64,000 nucleotides of DNA, taken from the NCBI RefSeq assembly GCF_900099705.1, contig NZ_LT629695.1, positions 62,001-126,000 on the forward strand. The letters are read 5' to 3'. Below are positions 49,978 through 59,103 of this stretch, piece by piece. A model generated the notes under the pieces. That model was not told where the DNA came from. It worked only from the letters and a program-made list of their open reading frames with translations, and made no database searches. This DNA comes from Agrococcus jejuensis. GTDB lineage: Bacteria > Actinomycetota > Actinomycetes > Actinomycetales > Microbacteriaceae. The number at the start of each line of letters is the position of its first letter. The stretch's first letter is position 1. The position numbers were made by a program, and so were the translations under genes.

Positions 49978-51128
49978 CTCGCGCCGCCTGGCTTCCCCGC
50001 GAGCCCCGTGCGGTCGAGCCAGCCGTGCACGATCTCGCGGTAGCGCGGCTCGTCGAGGTTCCACAGCTTGCAGTGCTTCGCGCCGTGCCACTCGTGGTAC
50101 TCGACGATGTCGGGGCGCGCCTCGGCGAACGCGCGCGACGCATCCGGCGGCACGAACCCGTCGTCGGCCGAGTGCTGCAGCAGGATCGGCACGGCGTAGG
50201 AGTCGGCGTAGGCGATGCCGTCGAGCTCGCCGAAGTCGAGCGCGTCGCCGCCCGCGAGCCGCGCGGCGGGCGACTCGAGCAGCGCCGTCGCCGTGTGCAC
50301 GAGGGCGACGGGCACGCGCGCGAGGCGCGTGTGGAAGAGCAGCGTCGGCCCCCAGGACACGACGGGAGAGTCGAGCAGGATGCCGACGATGCGGCGGCGG
50401 TGCCGCGAGCGGCGCGCGAGCTGCAGCACGATCTGCCCGCCCATCGACCAGCCCATGAGCAGGATGCGCTCGGCGCCGGCTGCCACGGCCACGTCGATCG
50501 CGGCATCCACGTCGCGCCACTCGTCGAGCCCGAGTCGGTAGGTGCCGTCGGACGTGCGCGGTGCCTCGCCATCGTTGCGGTACGCGACGCACATCGACGG
50601 GATGCCGCGCTCGGCGAGGATCGGCACGGCGCGCAGCGGCTCGCGGCGGTTGACGCCGCGACCGTGCACCTGGATGCACCACGTCGTCGACGACTCGTCG
50701 CCGATGATCCACGCGGGCGAGGGGCCGAGCTCGGTGTCGACGATGACCGAGCGGAACGGCAGCTCGAGGTCGCGCGGCCGATAGAGGTGGTAGCCCGAGA
50801 AGCGGGCGCTCGCGCGACCGCCGATCCGCACGCGGCCCTTGCCCGTGATCTCGCGCAGCACCGTCGTCTCGTCCTCGTCGACGATCTCGCCGATGCGCAC
50901 GAGCCGGTCGCCGATCCACAGCGCGTAGCGGCCGGGCAGCTCGGTGTCGGGCGTGCGCACGAGGCGGATGCCCTCGGGCCCGATCGAGACGATCTCGACG
51001 TCGTCCTTGTGCCTCGGCGGGGTGATGAGCGTGCGTGCCAGCACGGCTGAGAGGCCCGTGACGATCGCGGCGCCCGCGGCGATGCCGACGGCGGCGAGGG
51101 CTGCGGCGCGCCTCGCTGGTCTGCTCAC
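49974..51128 (-). CDS. Alpha/beta hydrolase, membrane-anchored, dipeptidyl-peptidase/esterase-like
   Basis: A 384-residue protein with an N-terminal hydrophobic anchor (about 8-30). A pre-domain of about 100 residues is followed by an alpha/beta-hydrolase domain. The domain has nucleophile Ser228 in GWSMGGQ, an acid in QHSADDGFVPP (Asp322 or 323) and His352 in HGAKHCKLW. It may act on peptides or esters, but the substrate is unknown. GTG start; a TAGGCT -10 lies exactly 6 nt before it, and this -10 overlaps the -10 of the divergent DUF3000 gene. Confidence 0.88.
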   Translation of the reverse strand: MSRPARRAAALAAVGIAAGAAIVTGLSAVLARTLITPPRHKDDVEIVSIGPEGIRLVRTPDTELPGRYALWIGDRLVRIGEIVDEDETTVLREITGKGRVRIGGRASARFSGYHLYRPRDLELPFRSVIVDTELGPSPAWIIGDESSTTWCIQVHGRGVNRREPLRAVPILAERGIPSMCVAYRNDGEAPRTSDGTYRLGLDEWRDVDAAIDVAVAAGAERILLMGWSMGGQIVLQLARRSRHRRRIVGILLDSPVVSWGPTLLFHTRLARVPVALVHTATALLESPAARLAGGDALDFGELDGIAYADSYAVPILLQHSADDGFVPPDASRAFAEARPDIVEYHEWHGAKHCKLWNLDEPRYREIVHGWLDRTGLAGKPGGAS

Positions 51129-51134
51129 GGCGTC

Positions 51135-51144
51135 AGCCTAGTCT
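51135..51144. promoter_or_regulatory. Divergent leaderless promoter with two overlapping -10 elements
   Basis: AGCCTAGTCT contains TAGTCT on plus (51139-51144, 6 nt before the GTG of DUF3000) and TAGGCT on minus (51140-51135, 6 nt before the GTG of the hydrolase). The two -10 elements share the central TA. Confidence 0.6.
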
Positions 51145-51150
51145 TTCGAC

Positions 51151-51741
51151 GTGGACACAGGCTCGGAGTCGGCCGAGGCGCCGGCGATCTTCCTCGCCGC
51201 CGTCGAGCGGATGCGCAGCGCCGACACGCGCGGCGAGCTCACCGTGCGCGAGATCCCCGCTCCCGGGCGCATCGCGCCCTGGTCGTACGCGGTGGCAGCC
51301 GACGTGGGATCGCCCGAGCACGGTCGCGACTCCGACCGCGGCACCGGCCGGTTCATCCTCATGCACGATCCCGAGGAGCCCGAGGCGTGGGGCGGCGCGT
51401 TCCGCGTCGTCACGTTCACGCAGGCGACGCAGGACCTCGACATCGCACCCGACCCCATGCTGCCCGAGGTCACGTGGTCGTGGCTGCTCGAGGCGCTCGA
51501 CCAGCGCGACGCCGGCTACCACTCCGCCTCTGGCACGGCGACGCGCGTGCTGTCGACCGGATTCGGCGAGCTCGCCGAGCAGGGCGAGGGCGCCCAGCTC
51601 GAGCTGCGTGCGTCGTGGACGCCGACGTCGCACGACATCGAGCGGCACCTGGCCGCGTGGTGCGACCTCGTGTGCGCCTCCGCCGGCATGCCGCTGCAGC
51701 CCGGCGCCATCAGCCTCGACGCACGGAGGCTCCAGCGGTGA
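51151..51741 (+). CDS. DUF3000 domain protein
   Basis: A 196-residue protein of the actinobacteria-specific DUF3000 family. It has the characteristic LTVREIPAPGRIAPWSYAVAADV and the WGGAFRVVTFTQATQDLD segment. No catalytic motif is seen. The stop overlaps the GTG of rnd (GTGA), and this DUF3000-rnd pair is conserved among actinobacteria, which points to an RNA-metabolism connection. GTG start directly after a -10 element, so the mRNA is probably leaderless. Confidence 0.9.
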   Translation: MDTGSESAEAPAIFLAAVERMRSADTRGELTVREIPAPGRIAPWSYAVAADVGSPEHGRDSDRGTGRFILMHDPEEPEAWGGAFRVVTFTQATQDLDIAPDPMLPEVTWSWLLEALDQRDAGYHSASGTATRVLSTGFGELAEQGEGAQLELRASWTPTSHDIERHLAAWCDLVCASAGMPLQPGAISLDARRLQR

Positions 51742-53021
51742 CCGACGCCACCCAGTCCGTCCCCGAGCAGAGCGACGCTGCGCAGACCGACGCGCCGCAG
51801 CGCGAGCTCGTCGACGCCGTGCCCGTCGGCCCGCTCGAGACCGTCGTCGACGACGAGGGCCTCCGCGCCGCGATCCAGCGTCTGCTCGCAGGCACGGGCC
51901 CGATCGGCGTCGACGCCGAGCGCGCCAACGGGTTCCGCTACTCATCGCGCGCCTACCTCGTGCAGCTCTACCGCCGCGGCTCCGGCACGGTGCTGCTCGA
52001 CCCCATCGGCATCACGGCGTGGTCGGAGCTGCAGGATGCGATCGGCGACGAGGAGTGGATCCTCCACGCCGCCTCGCAGGACCTCCCGTGCCTGCGCGAG
52101 CTCGGCCTCGAGCCCGGCTCCCTCTTCGACACCGAGCTCGGCGCTCGCCTCGCGGGCTACGAGCGCGTCGGCCTCGCCGCCGTCGTCGAGCGGCTGCTCG
52201 GCATCCGGCTCGCGAAGGAGCATGCGGCATCCGACTGGTCGAAGCGACCGATCGAGCCCGCGCTGCTCGCCTACGCCGCGCTCGACGTCGAGCTCATCGT
52301 CGACCTGCGCGACGCCATGGCCGCCGACCTCGAGGTCCAGGGCAAGGCGGAGCTCGCGCGCCAGGAGTTCGAGGCGGCGCGCACGCGCCTGCCGAAGCCT
52401 CCGGCGGCCGAGCCCTGGCGTCGCCTCTCGGGCCTGCACTCGGTGAAGGACCGCCGCACGCTCGCGATCGCCCGCGCACTGTGGATGGCGAGGGATGCGT
52501 ACGCGCAGGAGATCGACGGCGCCCCCGGCCGCCTCATCCCCGACTCGGCGCTCATGGCGGCCGCGACGAGCGGCGCGCGCACGAAGGCGCAGCTCGGCTC
52601 GACGAGCGGCTTCCACGGCCGCGCGTCGCGCTCGCAGATGGACCGGTGGCTCGCCGCCCTCGAGGAGGGCCGCGCGTCCGAGGACCTGCCCGTGCTGCGC
52701 ACGCCCGCCGACGGCCCGCCGCCGCCGCGATTCTGGAAGCAGAAGCGCCCGGAGGCCGCCGCGCGGCTGCAGCGCGCCCGCGCAGCGGTGCAGGCGGTCG
52801 CCGACGGCTTGACGATGCCGAACGAGCAGCTGCTGACGCCCGACACCCTGCGCCGGCTCACGTGGGGGTTCCGCGGCGAGCCGACCGCCGATGCCGTCGG
52901 CGAGGGGCTCGCCGCCCTCGGCGCCCGCCCGTGGCAGGTTGACGCGACCGCACAACGAATCGCCGCTGCATTTGTAGAGGCTGACCAAACGCCCGACGAG
53001 GCGTCGGACGCCGACTCGTAG
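51738..53021 (+). CDS. rnd: Ribonuclease D
   Basis: 3'-5' exoribonuclease of the DEDD family for tRNA 3'-end maturation. The 427-residue protein has Exo I GVDAERANGFRYSS (Asp59, Glu61), Exo II HAASQDLPCLREL and Exo III YAALDVELI. Two C-terminal HRDC-type helical domains follow (RRTLAIARALWMARDAYAQEID). GTG start, coupled to DUF3000. It has a short acidic C-terminal tail. Confidence 0.95.
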   Translation: MTDATQSVPEQSDAAQTDAPQRELVDAVPVGPLETVVDDEGLRAAIQRLLAGTGPIGVDAERANGFRYSSRAYLVQLYRRGSGTVLLDPIGITAWSELQDAIGDEEWILHAASQDLPCLRELGLEPGSLFDTELGARLAGYERVGLAAVVERLLGIRLAKEHAASDWSKRPIEPALLAYAALDVELIVDLRDAMAADLEVQGKAELARQEFEAARTRLPKPPAAEPWRRLSGLHSVKDRRTLAIARALWMARDAYAQEIDGAPGRLIPDSALMAAATSGARTKAQLGSTSGFHGRASRSQMDRWLAALEEGRASEDLPVLRTPADGPPPPRFWKQKRPEAAARLQRARAAVQAVADGLTMPNEQLLTPDTLRRLTWGFRGEPTADAVGEGLAALGARPWQVDATAQRIAAAFVEADQTPDEASDADS

Positions 53022-53060
53022 GGAATCCGCAACCGCCTGCCCAGGCGCAGCGACCCTCCC

Positions 53061-53066
53061 TAGGCT
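53061..53066 (+). promoter_or_regulatory. Candidate -10 of fadAB
   Basis: TAGGCT after the rnd stop gives a leader of about 37 nt that contains the AGGAGG ribosome site of fadA. Confidence 0.5.
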
Positions 53067-53109
53067 CGTGCTGCACCGTGACGTGCATCCACCCATGCAG
53101 GAGGCTTCA

Positions 53110-54306
53110 GTGGCACACGACGTCGTGTTCGTCGACGGCGTTCGCACCCCGTTCGGGCGTGCGGGCGAGAAGGGCATGTACTGGCAGACGCGGGCCGACG
53201 ACCTCGCCGTGAAGGCGCTCGTCGGGCTCCTCGAGCGGAACCCGTCGCTGCCGACCGATCGGATCGACGAGGTCGCCATCGCGGCGACGACCCAGACCGG
53301 CGACCAGGGGCTCACGCTCGGTCGCACGGTGGGCATGCTCGCCGGCCTGCCGAAGTCGGTCCCCGGCTACGCGATCGACCGCATGTGCGCGGGCGCCATG
53401 ACGGCCGTGACGGCCGTCGCCGGCGGCATCGCGCTCGGCGGCTACGACGTGGCGATCGCGGGCGGCGTCGAGCACATGGGGCGTCACCCGATGGGCCTCG
53501 ATGCCGACCCGAACCCGCGCTTCGTCGCGGAGCGCATGGTCTCGGCCGACGCCCTGAACATGGGCAAGACGGCCGAGCGCATCCACGACCGGTTCCCGCA
53601 CCTCACGAAGGAGCGTGCCGACCGCTACGCGCTGCGCAGCCAGCAGAAGTACGCCGCGGCGCTCGCCGCGGGCGACATCTCCCCCGACCTCGTGCCCGTC
53701 GCGCTGCAGACGGCCGAGGGCTGGGGCCTCGCGACCGCCGACGAGGCGCCGCGTCCCGAGACGACGATGGAGGGCCTCAGCACCCTCAAGACGCCGTTCC
53801 GCGAGTTCGGCCGCGTCACCGCCGGCAACGCATCCGGCCTCAACGACGGCGCGACGATGTCGATCCTCGCGTCGTCGGATGCTGCGAAGGAGCTGGGCCT
53901 GCAGACGCGCATGCGCCTCGTCTCGTTCGGCTTCGCGGGCGTCGACCCCGAGATCATGGGCATCGGCCCCGTGCCGAGCACCGAGAAGGCGCTGCGCAAG
54001 GCGGGCCTGTCGATCGACGACATCGGCCTGTTCGAGCTCAACGAGGCCTTCGCGGTGCAGGTGCTGTCGTTCACCGACCACTTCGGCATCGACGACGACG
54101 ACCCGCGCGTCAACCCGTACGGCGGCGCGATCGCGATCGGCCACCCGCTCGCATCGAGTGGCGTGCGCCTCATGCTGCAGCTCGCGCGCCAGTTCGAGCA
54201 GCACCCCGAGGTGCGCTACGGCCTCACCGCCATGTGCGTGGGCCTCGGCCAGGGCGGCACCGTCATCTGGGAGAACCCCCACTTCACCGGAAGGAAGCGC
54301 AAGTGA
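53110..54306 (+). CDS. fadA: 3-ketoacyl-CoA thiolase / acetyl-CoA C-acyltransferase
   Basis: Last step of beta-oxidation. The 398-residue protein has catalytic Cys93 in DRMCAGAMTAV, the NEAFAVQV motif and the C-terminal GGAIAIGHPLASSG. The second Cys motif is CVGLGQGG instead of CVGGGQG. A GTG start with AGGAGG before it is preferred over an out-of-context ATG. It overlaps fadB (GTGA). This thiolase plus fadB pair is conserved. Confidence 0.96.
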   Translation: MAHDVVFVDGVRTPFGRAGEKGMYWQTRADDLAVKALVGLLERNPSLPTDRIDEVAIAATTQTGDQGLTLGRTVGMLAGLPKSVPGYAIDRMCAGAMTAVTAVAGGIALGGYDVAIAGGVEHMGRHPMGLDADPNPRFVAERMVSADALNMGKTAERIHDRFPHLTKERADRYALRSQQKYAAALAAGDISPDLVPVALQTAEGWGLATADEAPRPETTMEGLSTLKTPFREFGRVTAGNASGLNDGATMSILASSDAAKELGLQTRMRLVSFGFAGVDPEIMGIGPVPSTEKALRKAGLSIDDIGLFELNEAFAVQVLSFTDHFGIDDDDPRVNPYGGAIAIGHPLASSGVRLMLQLARQFEQHPEVRYGLTAMCVGLGQGGTVIWENPHFTGRKRK

Positions 54307-56444
54307 GCATCGCCGACGAGTTCCCGCGCCTCGCAGCCGCGCAGTTCGACGAGGTCGTCACGCACTCGTACGTGCGCGACGTGGCCCTCGCATCCGGTCG
54401 CACGATCGCGCTCGTGACGCTCGACAACGGGCGCGACCACACGCGGCCGTCGACGCTCGGCCCCGCGACGCTCTTCGAGCTCGGCGACGTGCTCGAGGCG
54501 CAGCGCGGCCGCGCCGCCGCCGGCCAGATCGACGCGATCGCCGTCACGGGCAAGCCGTACTTCCTCGCCGCCGGCGCCGACCTGTCGAACGTCGGGCTGC
54601 TGCCCGACCGCGAGACGGGCGCGGAGCTCGGCCGCCTCGGCCACCGCGTGCTGGGCCTGCTGCACGAGGCCGGCGTGCCGACGTTCGTGTTCATCAACGG
54701 CCTCGCCCTCGGCGGCGGCCTCGAGATCGGCCTCAACGCCGACTACCGCACGATCAACGCCACGGCCCCAGCCGTCGCGCTGCCCGAGGTCTTCCTCGGC
54801 CTCATCCCCGGCTGGGGCGGCGCGTACCTGCTGCCCAACCTCATCGGCATCGAGCACGCCCTCAAGGTCGTCATCGAGAACCCGCTGAAGCAGAACCGCG
54901 TGCTGAAGCCCGAGCAGGTGCTCGAGCTCGGCATCGCCGACGCCATGTTCGGCGCGCCCTCGTTCCTCGAGCAGTCGCTCGCGTGGGCGGACGGCGTGCT
55001 GGGCGGCGCGAAGGTCGAGCGCCCGAACGTGCCCGGCCGCCTCGAGCGCGCCGTGAAGTGGGACGTGGCGATCGGCATCGCGCGCAAGTCGCTCGAGTCG
55101 AAGATCGGCACGGTCGCCCTCGCGCCCTACAAGGCGCTCGAGCTGCTGCAGGGGGCGAAGAAGGCGTCGCGCGCCGAGGCGTTCGCCGCCGAGGACGCCG
55201 CGCTCACCGAGCTCATCGCCTCCGACCAGTTCCACGCGTCGATCTACGCGTTCGACCTCGTGCAGAAGCGTGCGAGGCGCCCAGCGGGGGCGCCCGACAA
55301 GGAGCTCGCCCGCCCGGTCACGAAGGTCGGCATCATCGGCGCCGGGCTCATGGCGACCCAGTTCGCACTGCTGTTCCTGCGCCGCCTGCAGGTGCCCGTC
55401 GTCATCACCGACCTCGACCAGGGTCGCGTGGATGCGGCCCTCGCGGGCATCCGGAAGGAGCTCGCGGGGCTGCAGGAGAAGGGTCGCCTCGACGGCGACA
55501 CCGCCAACCGCCTCTCGGGGCTGCTGTCGGGCACGGTCGACAAGGCCGACTTCGCCGACTGCGACTGGGTCATCGAGGCCGTCTTCGAGGAGCTGGGCGT
55601 CAAGCAGCAGGTCTTCGCCGAGGTCGAGCCGCACCTGAGCCCCGAGGCGATCATCGCGACGAACACGTCGAGCCTCTCGGTCGAGCAGATCGGCGCACGT
55701 CTCGCGCATCCCGAGCGCCTCGTCGGCTTCCACTTCTTCAACCCCGTGGCCGTCATGCCGCTCATCGAGGTCGTGCGCACGCCGGCGACCGACGACGCGG
55801 CGCTCGCGACGGCGATGCGCGTGGCGAAGGACCTCAGGAAGACCGCCGTCATCACGCGGGACACCCCCGGCTTCGTGGTGAACCGCGTGCTCGCGAAGCT
55901 GCTGGGCGAGGCGATGCACGCCGTCGAGCAGGGCACGCCCTTCGAGACGGTCGTCGCGGCGCAGCAGCCGTTCGGCCTGCCGATGGACCCGTTCGTGCTG
56001 CTCGACCTCGTGGGCCTCAAGGTCGGCGCGCACGTGCTCGACACGCACCACGGCGCGTTCCCCGACCGCTTCTTCGAGTCGAAGGCGCTGCACGAGCTCG
56101 CCGAGGCGAACGTGCTGCTCGAGAAGGACCGCAAGGGCGAGGCGAAGGGCATCGACAAGAAGGCCATCGCGATCGTCAAGCGGCACACGCCGAAGGATGC
56201 GACGCCGTACACGGCCGAGCAGCTGCGTGAGCGGCTCGAGGTCGGCCTCGCCGACGAGATCCACCGCATGCTCGACGACGAGGTCGTCGTGGGGGCCGAG
56301 GACATCGACCTCTGCATGATCCTCGGCGCCGGCTGGCCGTTCCAGATGGGCGGCATCACCCCGTACCTCGACCGCGTCGGAGCCTCGGAGCGCGCGTTCG
56401 GCGCCGCGTTCCACGAGCCGCGCATCGCGGGCCCGGCCGCCTAG
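54303..56444 (+). CDS. fadB: Multifunctional enoyl-CoA hydratase / 3-hydroxyacyl-CoA dehydrogenase
   Basis: Alpha subunit of the beta-oxidation complex, partner of FadA. The 713-residue protein has a crotonase domain (GLALGGGLEIG with Glu141, LPEVFLGLIPGWGG with Glu162). The NAD-binding 3HCDH domain starts at VGIIGAGLMA (343-351), the dehydrogenase segment carries FHFFNPV, and a C-terminal 3HCDH domain follows. GTG start coupled to fadA. The stop is followed at once by the start of the methyltransferase gene. Confidence 0.96.
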   Translation: MSIADEFPRLAAAQFDEVVTHSYVRDVALASGRTIALVTLDNGRDHTRPSTLGPATLFELGDVLEAQRGRAAAGQIDAIAVTGKPYFLAAGADLSNVGLLPDRETGAELGRLGHRVLGLLHEAGVPTFVFINGLALGGGLEIGLNADYRTINATAPAVALPEVFLGLIPGWGGAYLLPNLIGIEHALKVVIENPLKQNRVLKPEQVLELGIADAMFGAPSFLEQSLAWADGVLGGAKVERPNVPGRLERAVKWDVAIGIARKSLESKIGTVALAPYKALELLQGAKKASRAEAFAAEDAALTELIASDQFHASIYAFDLVQKRARRPAGAPDKELARPVTKVGIIGAGLMATQFALLFLRRLQVPVVITDLDQGRVDAALAGIRKELAGLQEKGRLDGDTANRLSGLLSGTVDKADFADCDWVIEAVFEELGVKQQVFAEVEPHLSPEAIIATNTSSLSVEQIGARLAHPERLVGFHFFNPVAVMPLIEVVRTPATDDAALATAMRVAKDLRKTAVITRDTPGFVVNRVLAKLLGEAMHAVEQGTPFETVVAAQQPFGLPMDPFVLLDLVGLKVGAHVLDTHHGAFPDRFFESKALHELAEANVLLEKDRKGEAKGIDKKAIAIVKRHTPKDATPYTAEQLRERLEVGLADEIHRMLDDEVVVGAEDIDLCMILGAGWPFQMGGITPYLDRVGASERAFGAAFHEPRIAGPAA

Positions 56445-57962
56445 GTGGATCGCGCCCTCGTCGACGCCCTCGCCCACGACCTGGCAGCCGCCGGGTACGC
56501 GGGCGGGGGCGTCTCCGCGCGCATCGGCGCGGATGCGTCGGATGCGCTCGCGCGCATGGTCGCGACACCGGCGCGCCGCGCGCTCGGCGACGCCACCGAT
56601 CCGCTCGCGACGCTCGTGCGGCTGCTGTGGCTCGGCGACGCCGTGCGACCCGACGCGCTCGACGCGGCGCTGCCCACCGTCGGCATCGATGGCGCAGCGG
56701 CGCTCGGCGTCGTCGAGGTGGCCGACGGCACCGCCCTTCCTCTGCTGACGATCCGTCCGTACGCGTTCCGCGACGCGCTCGGCGCGGGCGAGTGGTGGAT
56801 CGCGAGCGACCTCGACGAGCTCTCGGGCATGCATCCGCTGCGCCCCGACCACGTGCTCGGCGTCGGCGGCGCCGCACGCACGCTCGCGGCGATCCTGCCG
56901 CCCGTGCGCGCCGGGTCGGCCCTCGACCTCGGCTCGGGCTGCGGCATCGTCTCGCTGCACCTCGCGCGCCTCGCCGACCGCGTGGTCGCGACCGACCTCT
57001 CCGAGCGCGCGCTGGCCATGACGCGCCTGACGTGCGCGCTCAACGGCGTCGACCACGTCGAGACGCGGCAGGGCGACCTGTGGGCGCCCGTCGCCGGCGA
57101 GCGCTTCGACCTCGTGGCGTCGAACCCGCCGTTCGTCATCACGCCGCGCGCCGAGGGCGTGCCCGCCTACGAGTACCGCGACGGGGGCCGCACGGGCGAC
57201 GCGCTCATGCAGGAGGTCGTCGAGGGCCTGGGCGCGCACCTCGCGCCCGGCGGTGCCGCGCGCCTGCTCGGCAACTGGGAGTCGCTCGCAGGCGGCGCGG
57301 GGCTCGACCGCGTGCGCGGCTGGCTCGCCGCCGGCGACGTCGACGGCTGGGTGCTCGAGCGCGAGTCGCTCGACGTCGTGCGCTACGCCGAGCTGTGGCT
57401 GCGCGACGGCGGCACGCGACCGGGCGACGCCGACCACGCTCCCCTGCTCACCGCGTGGCTCGACGACTTCGCCGCCCGCGACGTGCGCTCGATCGGGCTC
57501 GGCTGGGTCGCGGCACAGGCACGCGAGGGCGATGCTGCGCCGCGCATCCGCGTCGAGCACGTCGGCCACGCGCTGGTGCTCGAGCACGCCGGCGTGCACG
57601 TCGCGACGTCGCTCGAGGTGCAGGATCGCGCTGCCGCGCTCGACGACGACGACCTGCGCGGCGTGCATCTCGTGACGCAGGCCGACGTCACCGAGCTGCG
57701 GCACCTGCGGCCCGGCGCATCGGGCCCCACGGTCATCGAGCTCACCCAGGGCGGTGCGCTCGGCCGCACGACGCAGGTCGACACCGCCGTCGCCGCCCTC
57801 GTGGGCGCGTGCGACGGCGAGCTGTCGGTCGGCGCGATCCTCGATGCCATCGCGTCGCTGCTCGACGTCGACGCCCAGGCGCTCTCGGCCGAGGCGCTGC
57901 CCGCCGTGCGCGAGCTGTGGATCCGCGGCTACCTCGTGGAGGCGGGGTCCGAGACCGACTGA
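56445..57962 (+). CDS. Two-domain class I methyltransferase, HemK-like
   Basis: A 505-residue protein. Residues about 1-130 form an N-terminal domain shared by actinobacterial homologues (from memory DUF7059-type). A class I SAM-dependent domain carries motif I DLGSGCG (161-167) and the catalytic NPPF (227-230) of N-methyltransferases such as HemK/PrmC. A C-terminal part of about 160 residues is unassigned. The substrate cannot be predicted. GTG start lies directly after the fadB stop, so it is probably co-transcribed. Its 3' end overlaps nnrD on the other strand by 34 bp. Confidence 0.87.
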   Translation: MDRALVDALAHDLAAAGYAGGGVSARIGADASDALARMVATPARRALGDATDPLATLVRLLWLGDAVRPDALDAALPTVGIDGAAALGVVEVADGTALPLLTIRPYAFRDALGAGEWWIASDLDELSGMHPLRPDHVLGVGGAARTLAAILPPVRAGSALDLGSGCGIVSLHLARLADRVVATDLSERALAMTRLTCALNGVDHVETRQGDLWAPVAGERFDLVASNPPFVITPRAEGVPAYEYRDGGRTGDALMQEVVEGLGAHLAPGGAARLLGNWESLAGGAGLDRVRGWLAAGDVDGWVLERESLDVVRYAELWLRDGGTRPGDADHAPLLTAWLDDFAARDVRSIGLGWVAAQAREGDAAPRIRVEHVGHALVLEHAGVHVATSLEVQDRAAALDDDDLRGVHLVTQADVTELRHLRPGASGPTVIELTQGGALGRTTQVDTAVAALVGACDGELSVGAILDAIASLLDVDAQALSAEALPAVRELWIRGYLVEAGSETD

Positions 57963-58783
57963 GCGTCGGCGAGCACCGTGCGCACGACGCCGGCGACGTG
58001 CTCGGCGACCTCGAGCGCGACGAGCGGCCCACCGAGCGACGCCCGCGCGCCGGCCTCGCCGTGCAGCCAGGCGGCCGTCGCGCCGAGGTCGACGAGACAT
58101 GCGGCGTCGGCGAGCACGGCATCGGCGTGCGCCGCGAGCAGCGCGCCCGCGATCCCCGCGAGCACGTCTCCCGTGCCCGCGGTCGCGAGCCAGTGCGTCG
58201 GTGCCTCGACGACGGCGACGCGGTCGCCGTCGGTCACGACGGTGCGGGCGCCCTTGAGCAGCACCGTCGCACCCGTGCGCGTCGCCGCCTCGCGCGCCCA
58301 TCGCTCGGGATCCGCGGCGATCGCCGCGCGCTCGACGTCGACGCCGAGCGCCGCCAGCAGCGTGCGCAGCTCGCCCGCATGCGGCGTCAGCAGCCGCGGC
58401 CCCGCGCCGACGCGCACGAGGTCGAGCGCGCCCGCGTCGAGCACGCCCGGCACGCCCTCGGCGAGCGCGGCGTGCAGCGTCGCGCGCAGCGACGGCGACC
58501 GGTGCGACGCATCCGTGCCCGAGCCGAGCGCCCAGGCCTGCACGCGCCCCGTGCCCGCGACCGTCTCGGGGCGCCTGGCGAGCACGTGGTCGGCCGCGCG
58601 CCGCGGCCCCACGTACCGCACCATGCCGGCGCCCGCGCGATGCGCGGCCTCGACGCCCAGCACGGCAGCGCCCGGGTAGGCGTCGGAGCCCGTCACGAAC
58701 CCCACGACGCCACGCGCGTACTTGTCGTCGGTGGCCTGCGGCACCCGCATCCACGCGCGCACGTCGTCGACGCTCCAGCCCAC
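57929..58783 (-). CDS. nnrD: ADP-dependent NAD(P)H-hydrate dehydratase
   Basis: Repairs damaged NAD(P)H hydrates. The 284-residue ribokinase-fold protein has GSGTD (87-91), TPHAGE (133-138) and the catalytic TAGTGDVLAG (GTGD at 203-206). It is the dehydratase alone, without the epimerase domain. GTG start with GGAGG 5 bases upstream. It is downstream of the SPFH/zinc-ribbon genes on the same strand. Confidence 0.93.
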   Translation of the reverse strand: MGWSVDDVRAWMRVPQATDDKYARGVVGFVTGSDAYPGAAVLGVEAAHRAGAGMVRYVGPRRAADHVLARRPETVAGTGRVQAWALGSGTDASHRSPSLRATLHAALAEGVPGVLDAGALDLVRVGAGPRLLTPHAGELRTLLAALGVDVERAAIAADPERWAREAATRTGATVLLKGARTVVTDGDRVAVVEAPTHWLATAGTGDVLAGIAGALLAAHADAVLADAACLVDLGATAAWLHGEAGARASLGGPLVALEVAEHVAGVVRTVLADAQSVSDPASTR

Positions 58784-58800
58784 GGTGACCTCCCCGTCGG

Positions 58801-58806
58801 AGGCTA
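58801..58806 (-). promoter_or_regulatory. Candidate -10 for nnrD
   Basis: TAGCCT overlaps the stop codon of the upstream small membrane protein, 17 bases before the nnrD GTG. Confidence 0.35.
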
Positions 58807-59103
58807 CGGCACGCGGCGCACGCGGATGCGCGGCGCGTCGACGACGTCGCCCTCGATGCGGCGCCGCCTGGTGCCCTTGACCTCGTCGACCTTCACGTCG
58901 TCGCCCTGCACCGGCGCGGCAGCGATGTGCGTCTCGTGCTCGAAGACGTGCGTCTTGTCCTGGTTGCGGTAGCGCCGGTAGACGGTCGTGTAGATCGCGA
59001 TGCCCACGGCCGGTCCCGCCGCGAGGAGCGCGAGCAGGAAGCCCTCGCCGTCCGACGACGCGACGACGGCCGCGACCTGGCCGAGCCCATCCATGCCCAT
59101 CAT
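58804..59103 (-). CDS. Small membrane protein linked to SPFH/zinc-ribbon genes
   Basis: A 99-residue protein with one central transmembrane helix (about 22-42). A basic stretch YRRYRNQDKTH and a Lys/Arg-rich C-terminal tail follow. The ATG overlaps the stop of the zinc-ribbon gene (ATGA). No function is known. The coupling implies it works in or beside the same membrane assembly as the SPFH protein and the zinc-ribbon protein. Confidence 0.8.
   Translation of the reverse strand: MMGMDGLGQVAAVVASSDGEGFLLALLAAGPAVGIAIYTTVYRRYRNQDKTHVFEHETHIAAAPVQGDDVKVDEVKGTRRRRIEGDVVDAPRIRVRRVP

Noticed and set aside
53022..53109. Possible small gene between rnd and fadA
   Set aside because: Only a candidate promoter and leader; no start with ribosome site and open frame of useful length.
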